A stretch of 64,000 nucleotides of DNA, taken from Pseudomonas sp. ZH-FAD. Lineage in GTDB: Bacteria > Pseudomonadota > Gammaproteobacteria > Pseudomonadales > Pseudomonadaceae. How positions within the stretch are numbered: position 1 is the first letter of the stretch; each line of letters starts with the position of its first letter. The position numbers and the translations under genes were made by a program. This document shows positions 33,881-42,800 of the stretch, in pieces. The notes below the pieces were generated by a model. That model made no database searches, was not told the origin of the DNA, and worked only from the letters and a program-made list of their open reading frames with translations. The DNA is taken from positions 1 through 64,000 of the forward strand of contig NZ_PGLR01000023.1 in NCBI RefSeq assembly GCF_002803095.1. The letters are read 5' to 3'.

Positions 33881-34813
33881 CTACTTGCGCTTACCGTACA
33901 GCTTCGGCTCACCCTCGGGGCGCGTCTTGAAACGCCGATGCGCCCACAGGTACTGCTCCGGGCAGGCACTGACCACCTGTTCGATCCACTGATTGATACG
34001 CAGGCAATCGGCCTCCTCGCTCTCGCCGGGGAAACCTTCGAGCGGCGGATGGACCACCAGACGATAACCGCTGCCATCGGCCAGGCGCTGCTGGGTGAAA
34101 GGCACCACGCGCGCCTTGCCCAGGCGGGCGAACTTGGTGGTGGCGGTAACCGTGGCCGCCTGAATACCGAACAGCGGCACGAAGATGCTCTGCTTGCGGC
34201 CGTAATCCTGATCCGGCGCGTACCAGATCGCACGGCCGGCACGCAGCACCTTGAGCATGGCGCGAATGTCCTCGCGCTCGATGGCGCTGGCATCGAGGTT
34301 GTGGCGTTCGCGGCCACGACGCTGGATGTAGTCGAACAGCGGGTTGTCGTGCTCGCGGTACATGCCGTCGATGGTGTGCAACTGACCGAGCAGCGCGGCG
34401 CCGATCTCCAGGGTGGTGAAGTGCACGGCCATGAGGATCACGCCCTGCCCCTCGGCTTGCGCCTGCTGCAGATGCTCGAGGCCTTCGACATGCGCCAGTC
34501 GCGCCAGACGCGCCTTGGGCCACCACCAGCTCATGGCCATCTCGAAGAAGGCAATACCGGTGGAGGCGAAATTCTCCTTGAGCAGGCGCTCGCGCTCGGC
34601 AGCGCTCTTGTCGGGGAAGCAAAGTTCCAGATTGCGCGCAGCGATCTGCCGGCGCGAGATTGCCGTGCGGTACATCAGCCAGCCCAGTGCCCGCCCCAGT
34701 TTCAGCTGCAGGCCATAAGGCAGTTGCACCACCAGCCACAGCAATCCGAAGCCCAGCCACAGCGGCCAGAAGCGCGGATGAAGAAAATAGGCGCGAAAGC
34801 GGGGGCGATCCAT
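33881..34813 (-). CDS. lpxL: Lipid A biosynthesis lauroyl acyltransferase (LpxL/HtrB family)
   Basis: A 310-residue inner-membrane acyltransferase that adds a secondary acyl chain to the lipid A precursor. The active-site HX4E is H131-FTTLE136, with the following sequences GMYREHDNPLFDYIQRRGRER and YAPDQDYGRKQSIFVPLFG characteristic of LpxL. One transmembrane helix (about 16-33) is at the N-terminus, and YLWAHRRFKTRPEGE closes the family motif. ATG 34813 (MDRPRFRAYFLHPRFWP) is chosen over the frame 11 codons longer. It is transcribed away from minCDE. P. aeruginosa has two HtrB paralogs; which acyl chain this adds is unknown. Confidence 0.93.
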   Translation of the reverse strand: MDRPRFRAYFLHPRFWPLWLGFGLLWLVVQLPYGLQLKLGRALGWLMYRTAISRRQIAARNLELCFPDKSAAERERLLKENFASTGIAFFEMAMSWWWPKARLARLAHVEGLEHLQQAQAEGQGVILMAVHFTTLEIGAALLGQLHTIDGMYREHDNPLFDYIQRRGRERHNLDASAIEREDIRAMLKVLRAGRAIWYAPDQDYGRKQSIFVPLFGIQAATVTATTKFARLGKARVVPFTQQRLADGSGYRLVVHPPLEGFPGESEEADCLRINQWIEQVVSACPEQYLWAHRRFKTRPEGEPKLYGKRK

Positions 34814-35028
34814 GAGACGTTTCCGATCACTTACAAAGCCGCGCATTCTAACGCAGTTTTCCCGACCGGCTCGCTGGCATCACTGCCGCCGGAGCCGGTC
34901 ACGACAGCGAATCGACAGCCAAGCCTTGCATCTTCCCAGCCTCGCTGACGCGCGCGGCTTGCGGCATGCGGGCTATCTCGTTATAAGTCCGGCATCTTTC
35001 GACTCGCCAGAAGGCCCATCGCACCACC

Positions 35029-35757
35029 ATGAGCCAAGCCGACCTCCTCGCCCAAGACCCCGTATTCCAGCTCAAGGGCAGCATGCTCGCCATCACCGTG
35101 ATGGAACTGGCGCACAACGATCTCGAACGCCTCGACGCGCAACTCACGGAAAAAGTCGCCCAGGCCCCGGCCTTCTTCAGCAACACGCCGCTGGTGCTGG
35201 CCCTGGACAAACTGCCGGAAGGCGAAGGTGAACTGGACCTGGCCGAACTGATGGCCGTCTGCCGCCGCCATGGCCTGCGCACCCTGGCCATCCGCGCCTC
35301 GCGGGAAAGCGACGTCGCCGCTGCCGAAGCCATGGATCTGCCGGTACTGCCGCCGTCGGGTGCACGCGAACGCCTCCTCGATCCAGCGCCAAAGAAAATC
35401 GAAGAAAAACCGGCCGAACCCGAGCACAAACCCAGTCGCATCATCACCAGCCCGGTGCGCGGCGGCCAGCAGATCTATGCCCAGGGTGGCGATCTGATCG
35501 TGCTGGCACCGGTCAGCGCCGGGGCGGAACTTCTCGCCGATGGCAACATCCATGTTTACGCGCCCATGCGTGGCCGCGCCCTGGCGGGCATCAAGGGCAA
35601 CACCAAGGCACGGATTTTCTGTCAGCAAATGGGCGCCGAAATGTTGTCGATCGCCGGCCATTACAAGGTTGCCGAAGACCTGCGCCGCGACCCGCTGTGG
35701 GGCGATGCAGTGCATGTCAGCCTGTCGGGTGACGTGTTGAACATCACCCGCCTTTAA
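35029..35757 (+). CDS. minC: Septum site-determining protein MinC
   Basis: A 242-residue inhibitor of FtsZ assembly. The N-terminal domain (about 1-105) contains FQLKGSMLAITVMELAHNDL and the linker is Pro/Glu/Lys-rich (EEKPAEPEHK). The C-terminal right-handed beta-helix has SPVRGGQQIYAQGGDLIVLAPVSAGAELLADGNIHVYAPMRGRALAG, the MinD-binding and dimer part. Length is usual for pseudomonads. It heads minCDE, divergent from lpxL, with a 101-bp gap to minD. Confidence 0.97.
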   Translation: MSQADLLAQDPVFQLKGSMLAITVMELAHNDLERLDAQLTEKVAQAPAFFSNTPLVLALDKLPEGEGELDLAELMAVCRRHGLRTLAIRASRESDVAAAEAMDLPVLPPSGARERLLDPAPKKIEEKPAEPEHKPSRIITSPVRGGQQIYAQGGDLIVLAPVSAGAELLADGNIHVYAPMRGRALAGIKGNTKARIFCQQMGAEMLSIAGHYKVAEDLRRDPLWGDAVHVSLSGDVLNITRL

Positions 35758-35858
35758 CGGATACTGCGGCCACTTTTTACGGACACAAAAAAGGCATCTG
35801 GAAGCCTCGAATGGCTGACGGATTCCCGCGTTTTATTCATTTTTTGGGGTGAATCACC

Positions 35859-36674
35859 TTGGCCAAGATCCTCGTAGTCACTTCCGGCAAAGGTGGCGTC
35901 GGTAAAACCACCACCAGCGCTGCCATCGGTACCGGCCTCGCCCTGCGCGGGCACAAGACCGTCATCGTCGACTTCGACGTCGGCCTGCGTAACCTCGACC
36001 TGATCATGGGCTGCGAACGCCGCGTGGTGTACGACTTCGTCAACGTCGTCAACGGCGAAGCGACCCTGACCCAGGCCCTGATCAAGGATAAGCGTCTCGA
36101 GAACCTCTACGTGCTGGCCGCCAGCCAGACCCGTGACAAGGACGCGCTGACCCAGGAAGGCGTCGAGAAGGTCATCACCGAGCTGTCGCAGAATTTCGAA
36201 TACGTGGTCTGCGACTCGCCAGCCGGCATCGAGAAAGGCGCGCACCTGGCGATGTACTTCGCCGACGAAGCCATTGTCGTGACCAACCCGGAAGTGTCCT
36301 CGGTACGTGACTCCGACCGTATGCTCGGCCTGCTGGCGAGCAAATCGCGCCGCGCCGAGAAAGGCGAAGAACCGATCAAGGAGCACCTGCTGCTCACCCG
36401 TTACAACCCCGAGCGCGTCACCAAGGGCGAGATGCTTGGCGTCGAAGACGTCGAGGAAATCCTCGCCATTCGCCTGCTCGGCGTGATCCCCGAATCCCAG
36501 GCCGTGCTCAAGGCATCCAACCAGGGTATCCCGGTCATCCTCGATGACCAGAGCGATGCCGGCCAGGCCTACAGCGACGCAGTCGATCGCCTGCTCGGCA
36601 AGGACGTGGCGCACCGCTTCCTGGATGTGAAGAAGCAGGGCTTCCTGCAGCGCCTGTTTGGAGGTCGAGAATGA
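35859..36674 (+). CDS. minD: Septum site-determining ATPase MinD
   Basis: A 271-residue ParA/MinD ATPase that recruits MinC to the membrane and oscillates with MinE. The deviant Walker A is GKGGVGKTT (10-18), switch II lies in CDSPAGIEKGA, and the C-terminal amphipathic membrane helix is GFLQRLFGGRE. The only start that gives the universal N-terminus MAKILVVTSGKGG is TTG at 35859, with GGGGT eight bases upstream. The stop overlaps minE by four bases. Confidence 0.98.
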   Translation: MAKILVVTSGKGGVGKTTTSAAIGTGLALRGHKTVIVDFDVGLRNLDLIMGCERRVVYDFVNVVNGEATLTQALIKDKRLENLYVLAASQTRDKDALTQEGVEKVITELSQNFEYVVCDSPAGIEKGAHLAMYFADEAIVVTNPEVSSVRDSDRMLGLLASKSRRAEKGEEPIKEHLLLTRYNPERVTKGEMLGVEDVEEILAIRLLGVIPESQAVLKASNQGIPVILDDQSDAGQAYSDAVDRLLGKDVAHRFLDVKKQGFLQRLFGGRE

Positions 36675-36925
36675 ATATTTTTGACTTCTTGCGTTCGCGC
36701 AAGAAGGAAACCACCGCATCCATCGCCAAAGAGCGCCTGCAGATCATCGTTGCCCACGAACGTGGTCAGCGCAGCCAGCCGGACTACCTGCCTGCCCTGC
36801 AGCAGGAGCTGGTGGAAGTGATCCGCAAGTACGTCAACATCGAATCGGATCAGGTCCAGGTCGCCCTGGAAAACCAGGGCAGTTGCTCGATCCTGGAGTT
36901 GAACATCACTCTACCGGACCGTTGA
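36671..36925 (+). CDS. minE: Cell division topological specificity factor MinE
   Basis: An 84-residue protein with the membrane-targeting MNIFDFLRSRKKETTASIAKERLQ start, the anti-MinCD contact helix RLQIIVAHERGQR and the C-terminal dimerisation domain (PALQQELVEVIRKYVNI to LELNITLP). It stimulates MinD ATP hydrolysis and restricts MinCD to the poles. ATG overlaps the minD stop (ATGA), and a UUCG-type terminator follows. Confidence 0.98.
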   Translation: MNIFDFLRSRKKETTASIAKERLQIIVAHERGQRSQPDYLPALQQELVEVIRKYVNIESDQVQVALENQGSCSILELNITLPDR

Positions 36926-36942
36926 TCGAGGCCGGTTGCGCT

Positions 36943-36971
36943 CACGGCGGCTTCGGCCGCCGTGTTCGTTT
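36943..36971 (+). terminator. Terminator of minCDE with UUCG tetraloop
   Basis: Nine-bp perfect stem CACGGCGGC/GCCGCCGTG with a TTCG loop followed by TTCGTTT, 18 bp past the minE stop. Confidence 0.8.
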
Positions 36972-36990
36972 GTAGTCATCGATAGCCTGC

Positions 36991-37052
36991 AGGAGCGAGC
37001 TCTGCTCGCGAATATCGGTAACCTGCATTTTTCGCGAGCAGAGCTCGCTCCT
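36991..37052. repeat. REP element pair between minE and rluA
   Basis: Two 22-bp arms (36991-37012 and 37031-37052) are exact inverted copies separated by 18 bp; each arm is itself a near-palindrome around GCGAGCTCTGCTCGC. This is the layout of Pseudomonas REP/BIME elements, which are mobilised by RAYT transposases and can block exonucleases or transcription. Confidence 0.85.
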
Positions 37053-37073
37053 ACCAGACCGTTGCGAACGCTC

Positions 37074-37709
37074 ATGCCGCTAAGCCAGATCGAAATTCTC
37101 CACCAGGACGCCGCCCTGCTGGTGATCAACAAGCCCACCCTGCTGCTGTCGGTGCCCGGCCGCGCCGATGACAACAAGGATTGCCTGGTCACCCGCCTGC
37201 AGGAAAACGGCTACCCGGAAGCGCGCATCGTCCATCGGCTGGACTGGGAAACCTCCGGCATCATCGTCCTCGCTCGCGACGCCGACAGCCACCGAGAGCT
37301 GTCCCGGCAGTTCCACGACCGTGAAACCGAGAAGGCCTATACCGCCCTGTGCTGGGGCCAGCCGCAGGCCGACAGCGGCAGCATCGACCTGCCGCTGCGC
37401 TACGACCCGCCGACCAAACCACGTCATGTGGTCGATCACGAACTGGGCAAACATGCTCTGACCCACTGGCGCGTGCTCGAGCGCTGCGGCGACTGGTGCC
37501 GGGTCGAACTCACGCCCATCACCGGGCGCTCGCACCAGTTGCGCGTGCATATGCTGTCCATCGGCCATCCGCTGCTGGGCGACCGTCTCTACGCTCACGA
37601 ACAGGCCCTGGCCGCCCATGAGCGCCTGTGCCTGCACGCCAGCATGCTCGCCCTAACCCACCCGCAAACCGGTGAGCGCATGCGTTTCGAGTGCCCCGCG
37701 CCGTTCTGA
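37074..37709 (+). CDS. rluA: RluA-family pseudouridine synthase
   Basis: A 211-residue enzyme close to E. coli RluA, which makes pseudouridine at 23S rRNA 746 and tRNA position 32. The catalytic aspartate is in VHRLDWETSGIIV; NKPTLLLSVPGR and ITGRSHQLRVHMLSIGHPLLGDRLY are RluA hallmarks. The S4 domain is absent, as in RluA. The frame is open upstream through the REP pair, but MPLSQIEILHQDA at 37074 gives the family start and length. It keeps the conserved position after minE. Confidence 0.93.
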   Translation: MPLSQIEILHQDAALLVINKPTLLLSVPGRADDNKDCLVTRLQENGYPEARIVHRLDWETSGIIVLARDADSHRELSRQFHDRETEKAYTALCWGQPQADSGSIDLPLRYDPPTKPRHVVDHELGKHALTHWRVLERCGDWCRVELTPITGRSHQLRVHMLSIGHPLLGDRLYAHEQALAAHERLCLHASMLALTHPQTGERMRFECPAPF

Positions 37710-37994
37710 TCTGTCGCCTGCGCCGAGGGCAGCCCGATGCCTGCCCTCATCCATCTCCCGTTTCGGCACGCTCAGCCACCCGACATGGAAGGTGTGAGCA
37801 TCGGTAACACTGCCTGCGCGAACCAGAAGAAAGTTGGCTTTACAGACAAGCCAGCGCTGCCAATCCTGCTATCGGGCATGGTCCTGTTGCGACCGCTTTC
37901 AGAAGGACGACCGCCCTCTGATTGCCCGGAACAGAGCCCTATGGCGTCGGCTCTGGGAAGTGCCTGACAAGGCGATGCTCAGTGGTTCATCGAC

Positions 37995-38723
37995 ATGGAC
38001 GCAGGCAGTGGCATCGGGATGCTCGAAAACAATAACGAAGAACAGCTCATCCAGTTGCAGCACATTGGCAAGCACTACCGGCTTGCCGACACGGCACTGC
38101 CCGTCCTGCAGGACGTGAATCTGCTGATCGAACGCGGGGACAGCTGCGCCCTCATCGGCCGTTCCGGCTCGGGCAAGAGCACCCTGCTCAACGTGCTCGG
38201 CCTGCTCGACCTGCCCGATACCGGCAACTACCGCCTCAATGGCATCGACGTCGCCCAGGCCAACCCGGACCAGTTGGCCGCCCTGCGTAACCAGCTGATC
38301 GGTTTCGTCTTCCAGAGCTTCAACCTGCTTCCCCGCCTCAGCGCACTGGACAACGTCGCCTTGCCCCTGACCTATCGCGGCATCGCGCCCGGCCAGGCGC
38401 GCGAACAGGCGCACGCCATGCTCGCCAGGGTCGGCCTGGGCGAACGCAGTGAGCATCGCCCCGCCAGCCTGTCCGGTGGCCAGCGCCAACGCGTCGCCAT
38501 CGCCCGCGCGCTGGTCGGCAAGCCTGCACTGATTCTCGCCGACGAACCGACCGGCAATCTCGATGCCAGCACAGCCCAGGAGATCATGACGTTGCTGCTC
38601 GAGCTCAACCGCGAGCAAGGCGTGACGCTGATCGTGGTCACCCATGACCCGCTGATCGCCAACCGCCTGGCGCGCCAGGTCGAGGTGCACCAGGGGCTGC
38701 TGCGCGAGGCCGGCGCAGCATGA
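37995..38723 (+). CDS. ABC exporter ATP-binding protein (MacB/LolD-like)
   Basis: A 242-residue ATPase. Walker A is GRSGSGKST (about 54-62), the Q-loop is FVFQSFNLLPRLSALDN, the signature LSGGQRQRVAIARAL, Walker B LILADEPTGNLD and the H-loop VVTHD. FNLLPRLSALDNVALPLTYR is the hallmark of the MacB/LolD/FtsE branch, which drives mechanotransmission rather than transmembrane pumping. Start 37995 has no clear Shine-Dalgarno; ATG 38019 (MLENNNEE) is equally possible. Its stop overlaps the permease start (ATGA). About 285 bp without a recognisable gene precede it. Confidence 0.92.
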   Translation: MDAGSGIGMLENNNEEQLIQLQHIGKHYRLADTALPVLQDVNLLIERGDSCALIGRSGSGKSTLLNVLGLLDLPDTGNYRLNGIDVAQANPDQLAALRNQLIGFVFQSFNLLPRLSALDNVALPLTYRGIAPGQAREQAHAMLARVGLGERSEHRPASLSGGQRQRVAIARALVGKPALILADEPTGNLDASTAQEIMTLLLELNREQGVTLIVVTHDPLIANRLARQVEVHQGLLREAGAA

Positions 38724-39934
38724 GCCCGGCCATGCCGTTGAGTACCGGGCCGAGCGCCGCACAGATACTGGTCGAGGCGCTGAACAGCCTGCGCATGCTC
38801 GGTCGGCGCTCCTTGCTGGCCCTGCTGGGCATCGTCATGGGCAGTTGCTCGGTGGTGGCCCTGCTCAACATCGGCGGCAATGCCGCCGCGCAATCGATAG
38901 CGATCTTCCGCAACCTGGGCAGCGATACCCTGGTGCTGCAGCTGCCACCACAACCCACCGGGCGCGACGGCCTGCCCCTGCGTCTGAGCGTGGAAGCGCT
39001 GGGTCGACAAACCCCGGCCGTCGCCAGCCTGTCTCCGGTGATGACCTATGGCGCACCGGCGATCTTCCACGGACGGATCGGCAACGCCAACATCATCGGC
39101 GCCGACCCGGCACTGTTCGAGGCCGCGCGTCTGGATATCGCCAGCGGCCGGTCGCTGTCGGGGTTCGATCGCAAGGAAGCCTATGCGGTCATCGGCGCCT
39201 CGCTGGCACAGACCCTGAGCCTGCCGGACGATCCGCTGCAACCGGGTGATCAGTTACGCCTGCAGTCCTATCAATTCAGGGTCGTCGGCATTCTCCAGGA
39301 AGGTGCCCCCGGCATGCTCCTGCCGTTCAATGCCAACGAAACGCTGTTCATCCCCATGGAGGGCATGACGCGCATCAATCCCGTGCCACAGATCAGCCAC
39401 GTTGTGGCCCGCGCCAACAGCGCCGAAGAAGTCATCCAGGCCGGCGAGCAATTGCGCCAGGCTCTCACCCAGCGCATCGCTGGGGATGCTCCGGTTACCC
39501 TGATCTTTGCGCAGCAGATCCTCGAGGGCATGCAACAGCAGACCCGAACCTTCACCTACCTGCTGGCAGCGCTCGGCGTCGTCTCGCTGATAGGTGGTGG
39601 CGTAGGCGTGATGAACGTGATGCTGATGAACGTCAGCGAACGCCGCCGGGAGATCGGCGTGCGCCTGGCCCTGGGCGCACGGCGCAGAGATATCCGCAAC
39701 CTGTTCCTGGTCGAGGCCGTGGCCTTGACCAGCGTTGGTGCACTGCTGGGCGCCGTTCTCGGCATGCTGGGAGGCTGGGGCTATGCGCAGCTGTCTGGCT
39801 GGGCATTCTTTCTGGCTCCCGGCGCGCTACCCCTGGGCATCTGCAGTACTGTGCTGGTCGGCCTGTTCTTCGGTATGCATCCGGCCATCGCCGCCTCACG
39901 CCTGCAACCGGTAGAGGCGCTGCGCGATGAATAG
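38720..39934 (+). CDS. MacB-type ABC transporter permease
   Basis: A 404-residue permease with the MacB/FtsX topology: one N-terminal helix (RRSLLALLGIVMGSCSVVALLNIG), a large periplasmic domain (about 55-280) and three C-terminal helices, the first in FTYLLAALGVVSLIGGGVGVMNVMLMNVSERRREIGVRLALGARRRDIRNLFLVEAVALT. That last segment is the classic MacB signature. In MacB the ATPase and permease are one chain; here they are separate genes. Its last eight bases overlap the next gene. Confidence 0.93.
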   Translation: MSPAMPLSTGPSAAQILVEALNSLRMLGRRSLLALLGIVMGSCSVVALLNIGGNAAAQSIAIFRNLGSDTLVLQLPPQPTGRDGLPLRLSVEALGRQTPAVASLSPVMTYGAPAIFHGRIGNANIIGADPALFEAARLDIASGRSLSGFDRKEAYAVIGASLAQTLSLPDDPLQPGDQLRLQSYQFRVVGILQEGAPGMLLPFNANETLFIPMEGMTRINPVPQISHVVARANSAEEVIQAGEQLRQALTQRIAGDAPVTLIFAQQILEGMQQQTRTFTYLLAALGVVSLIGGGVGVMNVMLMNVSERRREIGVRLALGARRRDIRNLFLVEAVALTSVGALLGAVLGMLGGWGYAQLSGWAFFLAPGALPLGICSTVLVGLFFGMHPAIAASRLQPVEALRDE

Positions 39935-41414
39935 GCGACTGGCGCTCGGCGCACTCCTCATCGTCACCCTCAGCGCCCCAGCACAGGCATGGCGGGAAGA
40001 ACCCTTGCGCCCGTCGGCACCCAGCATGCCCAACCCGGCGCCAGCAGAACTGCTCAGCGAACAGATGGCCGACCTGTCGCTGGTCGACGCCGTGTTTCTC
40101 GGGCTGCGCAACAACCGCTCGATCAAGAGCGCCTATCTCTGGCGCATCGCCGACAAGTTCGACCTGCGGGTATCGGAGGACGCGTTCAACCCCAAACTGT
40201 ATCTCTCCAACAGCTACCGAGCCTCGCGGGGGCATGCCGATAGCCAGCGTGCGGGTCAGTTCGGCGCCACAGCGACCTTGCTGGGAGAATACGGCACCGT
40301 GGTCAGCCTCGGCTGGAGCAAGTACCACACGCAAGCCAACCAGGCGGGCTGGCGCCGCAACGACGGCGTCGACTTCAGCATCATCCAGCCGCTGCTGCGT
40401 GGCGGCGGGCGCGACGTCACCACCGCGCCACTGCGACTCGCGCAACTGACCGAAGAGGCCAACAGGCTCGGCCTCAAGGCTGGCATCTCGCAGACCGTCG
40501 CGGCGATCATCTTCGCTTACCGCGAGCTGCTGCGCGCCCAGGAGCAGCTGGACATCGCCAGGGCCGCCCTGCAGCGTTCGCAGGAGCTGTTGAGCGTCAA
40601 CCAGGCGATGATTGAGGCTGGGCGGATGGCGGAGTTCGAGGTGGTGCAGACCGAAGCCAGCCTGGCCAGCCAGGAGCTTGGCGTCGAGGAAGCAGCCAAT
40701 CTGGTCGACCGCAGCCGCCTGGAGCTGCTGCGCCTGCTCGCGCTGGACCTCTCCTCGCCAGTGCGGGCAACCGATGCCCTGCACGCTGAAGCGATCGAGA
40801 TCGACCCCGGCCAGGCCATCAGCCTGGCCGAGCGACAGCAACCCGACTTTCTGCGCCAGTTGATCATGCGCCAGCAGGCGGACATCAACCTGCTGGTCGC
40901 CAAGAACCAGAGCCTCTGGGATCTGTCGCTCGAAGTCGGCGCCAATCAGGCTCGAGATCGTTACGGCTCGACTTATGGCAGCGGCGCAGATCGCAGCTGG
41001 GACAGCTATGCCGGCATCCGGCTCGACATCCCTATCGGCGATCTGAGCAGGCGCCAGGGGGAAGTCCACGCCCGGATCAACGTCGAAGATCAGCAACTGC
41101 AGTTGGCCGATGCCCGGCAGGCTCTGATCCGCAACGTCAAGGATGTCATACGTGATGTAAGCACCCGCTGGCGCCAGTACGAAATCGCCCAGCGTGGCGT
41201 GGAACTGTCCAAGCGCAAGCTGGCGATCGAACGGGACAAGCTGGCCGCCGGGCGCTCCAGCAACTTTCAGGTGCTGAGCTTCGAAAGCGATCTGCAGAAC
41301 GCCGAGAACGCTCGCCTCAACACCGTGATCGCTTACCTCAACGCGCAGACGCAGCTGGACCTGACCCTGGGCATGACGCTGGAAAGCTGGGACATCATTC
41401 TCAATGACCACTAA
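39927..41414 (+). CDS. TolC-family outer membrane efflux protein
   Basis: A 495-residue outer membrane factor with a Sec signal (MNRRLALGALLIVTLSAPAQA) and two OEP repeats rich in heptads (LRLAQLTEEANRLGLKAGISQTVAAIIFAYREL and ARLNTVIAYLNAQTQLDLTLGMTLESW). Such proteins trimerise into the outer-membrane and periplasmic exit duct of tripartite pumps. It does not show the usual lipobox of OprM-type factors, so it is TolC-like. It overlaps both neighbours, which ties it to this exporter. Confidence 0.92.
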   Translation: MNRRLALGALLIVTLSAPAQAWREEPLRPSAPSMPNPAPAELLSEQMADLSLVDAVFLGLRNNRSIKSAYLWRIADKFDLRVSEDAFNPKLYLSNSYRASRGHADSQRAGQFGATATLLGEYGTVVSLGWSKYHTQANQAGWRRNDGVDFSIIQPLLRGGGRDVTTAPLRLAQLTEEANRLGLKAGISQTVAAIIFAYRELLRAQEQLDIARAALQRSQELLSVNQAMIEAGRMAEFEVVQTEASLASQELGVEEAANLVDRSRLELLRLLALDLSSPVRATDALHAEAIEIDPGQAISLAERQQPDFLRQLIMRQQADINLLVAKNQSLWDLSLEVGANQARDRYGSTYGSGADRSWDSYAGIRLDIPIGDLSRRQGEVHARINVEDQQLQLADARQALIRNVKDVIRDVSTRWRQYEIAQRGVELSKRKLAIERDKLAAGRSSNFQVLSFESDLQNAENARLNTVIAYLNAQTQLDLTLGMTLESWDIILNDH

Positions 41415-42669
41415 GCGCAAACACTGGCGCGTACCGCGCCTGATGATCACCGGACTCGCACTGCTGGCGGGCATCGCAGCGCTGTCGTTCCAGATCCAGC
41501 CACGCGCCACTGCCGAACCGCCATCCGGGCAGTGGCTGGCCGTGCAGCCGAGCAACCTGGAGCATCGCATCGGCCTGGTCGGCCGCATCGAACCAGCGCG
41601 CACCATCAGCATCAGCGCTCCGTTTGACGGCAACGTCGCCAACAACCTCGTCGAACCCGGGCAACGGGTCGTCAAGGGCGAACGTTTGCTCAGCATGGAT
41701 GCCAGCGAGCTGGAGGTGCAGGTACGTGATGCCCTCTCCACGCTGCTCAAGGCCCGTCGTACGGTGCGCGAACTTCAGGACTGGGAGGCGGGACAGGAGG
41801 TAAGCCGGGCACGGCGCGCCTTGCGCAGCGTGCAGATGGGCCTGGACGGCAACGAACAGAAACTCAAGGACACACGCTCCCTGCATGAGCGAGGCATCGT
41901 TGCCCGCAACGAACTGGAAGAGCTGGAACGACAGACGCAGCTGCAGCGCCTCGACCTGCAGGCCGCGGAGGCGGAGCTGCAAGCCGTGCTCGAACGCGGC
42001 CGCGGCGAGTACCGGCAGATCGCCGAGATGGAGCTGGCCAATGCCGAGGTCAAGCACGCGGCCCTGAGCCGACAGTTGGCCTCAGGAGATATCCTCGCGC
42101 CGTTCTCCGGCATAGTCGTGCAGGCCCCCGGCATAAGCGCCGAAGAGGCAGCTAAAGGCCCGGTGCAGACAGGCAGCCGAGTCAGCCAGGGCCAGCCCCT
42201 GTTCGGCCTCGCCAGTATCGAGGGGCTGCGCGTCATTGCCCGAGTCGCAGAACTGGACGTCAACCAGTTGAAAGAAGGCCAGCCGGTCGACGTTACCGGC
42301 GACGGTTTCGATGGCCAGCACCTGCAAGGCAAGGTCATGGTGGTGGGCGGCCAGGCCCTCGGCGGTAGCGTGCCCGGCGGCAGCTCCCAATTCGAAGTCG
42401 TGGTGAGCATCCCGGAACTGGATGAAGCGCAGATGCGCCAGGTCAGGCTGGGCATGAGCGCCAAGCTGAGCATCCTCACCTATCACAATCCCGACGCGCT
42501 CGTGGTGCCCAGCGCCGCAATGCGTCGAGCCGGAGACAAGTGGCTGCTCGACTACCGCAGCGCCCCCGAGCATCCCGTCAGCGTGGTCGAAGTCGAGGCC
42601 GGACGCTCGATGCCTGATGGGCTGGAAGTCTTCGGGCTCGAGCCCGGTTACGTACGAGTCCCAAACTGA
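41404..42669 (+). CDS. HlyD/MacA-family periplasmic adaptor
   Basis: A 421-residue membrane fusion protein with one N-terminal membrane helix (LMITGLALLAGIAALSFQI). The lipoyl-like halves are seen in ISISAPFDGNVANNLVEPGQRVVKGERLLSMD and GDILAPFSGIVVQAPGISAEEA; between them is a coiled-coil hairpin (about 100-215). Beta-barrel and membrane-proximal parts follow. It couples the ATPase/permease to the TolC-like duct. Its start lies 11 bases before the end of the outer membrane factor gene. The order ATPase, permease, outer membrane factor, adaptor is unusual because the adaptor comes last. Cargo is unknown. Confidence 0.92.
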   Translation: MTTKRKHWRVPRLMITGLALLAGIAALSFQIQPRATAEPPSGQWLAVQPSNLEHRIGLVGRIEPARTISISAPFDGNVANNLVEPGQRVVKGERLLSMDASELEVQVRDALSTLLKARRTVRELQDWEAGQEVSRARRALRSVQMGLDGNEQKLKDTRSLHERGIVARNELEELERQTQLQRLDLQAAEAELQAVLERGRGEYRQIAEMELANAEVKHAALSRQLASGDILAPFSGIVVQAPGISAEEAAKGPVQTGSRVSQGQPLFGLASIEGLRVIARVAELDVNQLKEGQPVDVTGDGFDGQHLQGKVMVVGGQALGGSVPGGSSQFEVVVSIPELDEAQMRQVRLGMSAKLSILTYHNPDALVVPSAAMRRAGDKWLLDYRSAPEHPVSVVEVEAGRSMPDGLEVFGLEPGYVRVPN

Positions 42670-42670
42670 G

Positions 42671-42722
42671 CACACCGCCCCCATCCATTGGTATGGATCG
42701 GCGACAGGCGGTGTGTAGCTTC
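42671..42722 (+). terminator. Long hairpin at the end of the exporter operon
   Basis: CACACCGCC (42671-42679) pairs with GGCGGTGTG (42707-42715); an inner ATCCA/TGGAT pairing shortens the loop. TAGCTTCTTCC follows, a weak T tract. It begins just after the adaptor stop codon, so it is a probable terminator. Confidence 0.6.
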
Positions 42723-42800
42723 TTCCCGGTTACTCACAGCTGATCGATCAGTCAGCAGTCCTACCCATCCTTGGCTGGGGTTTTCTTTCGCCACGGAAGA

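Noticed and set aside
37725..37748. GAGGGCAG/CTGCCCTC hairpin after rluA as a terminator
   Set aside because: The 8-bp stem has no T tract and is too weak to call.
37737..37967. Seventy-six-codon frame between rluA and the ABC ATPase gene
   Set aside because: No ribosome site, no recognisable family and no coupling to a neighbour; treated as non-coding.
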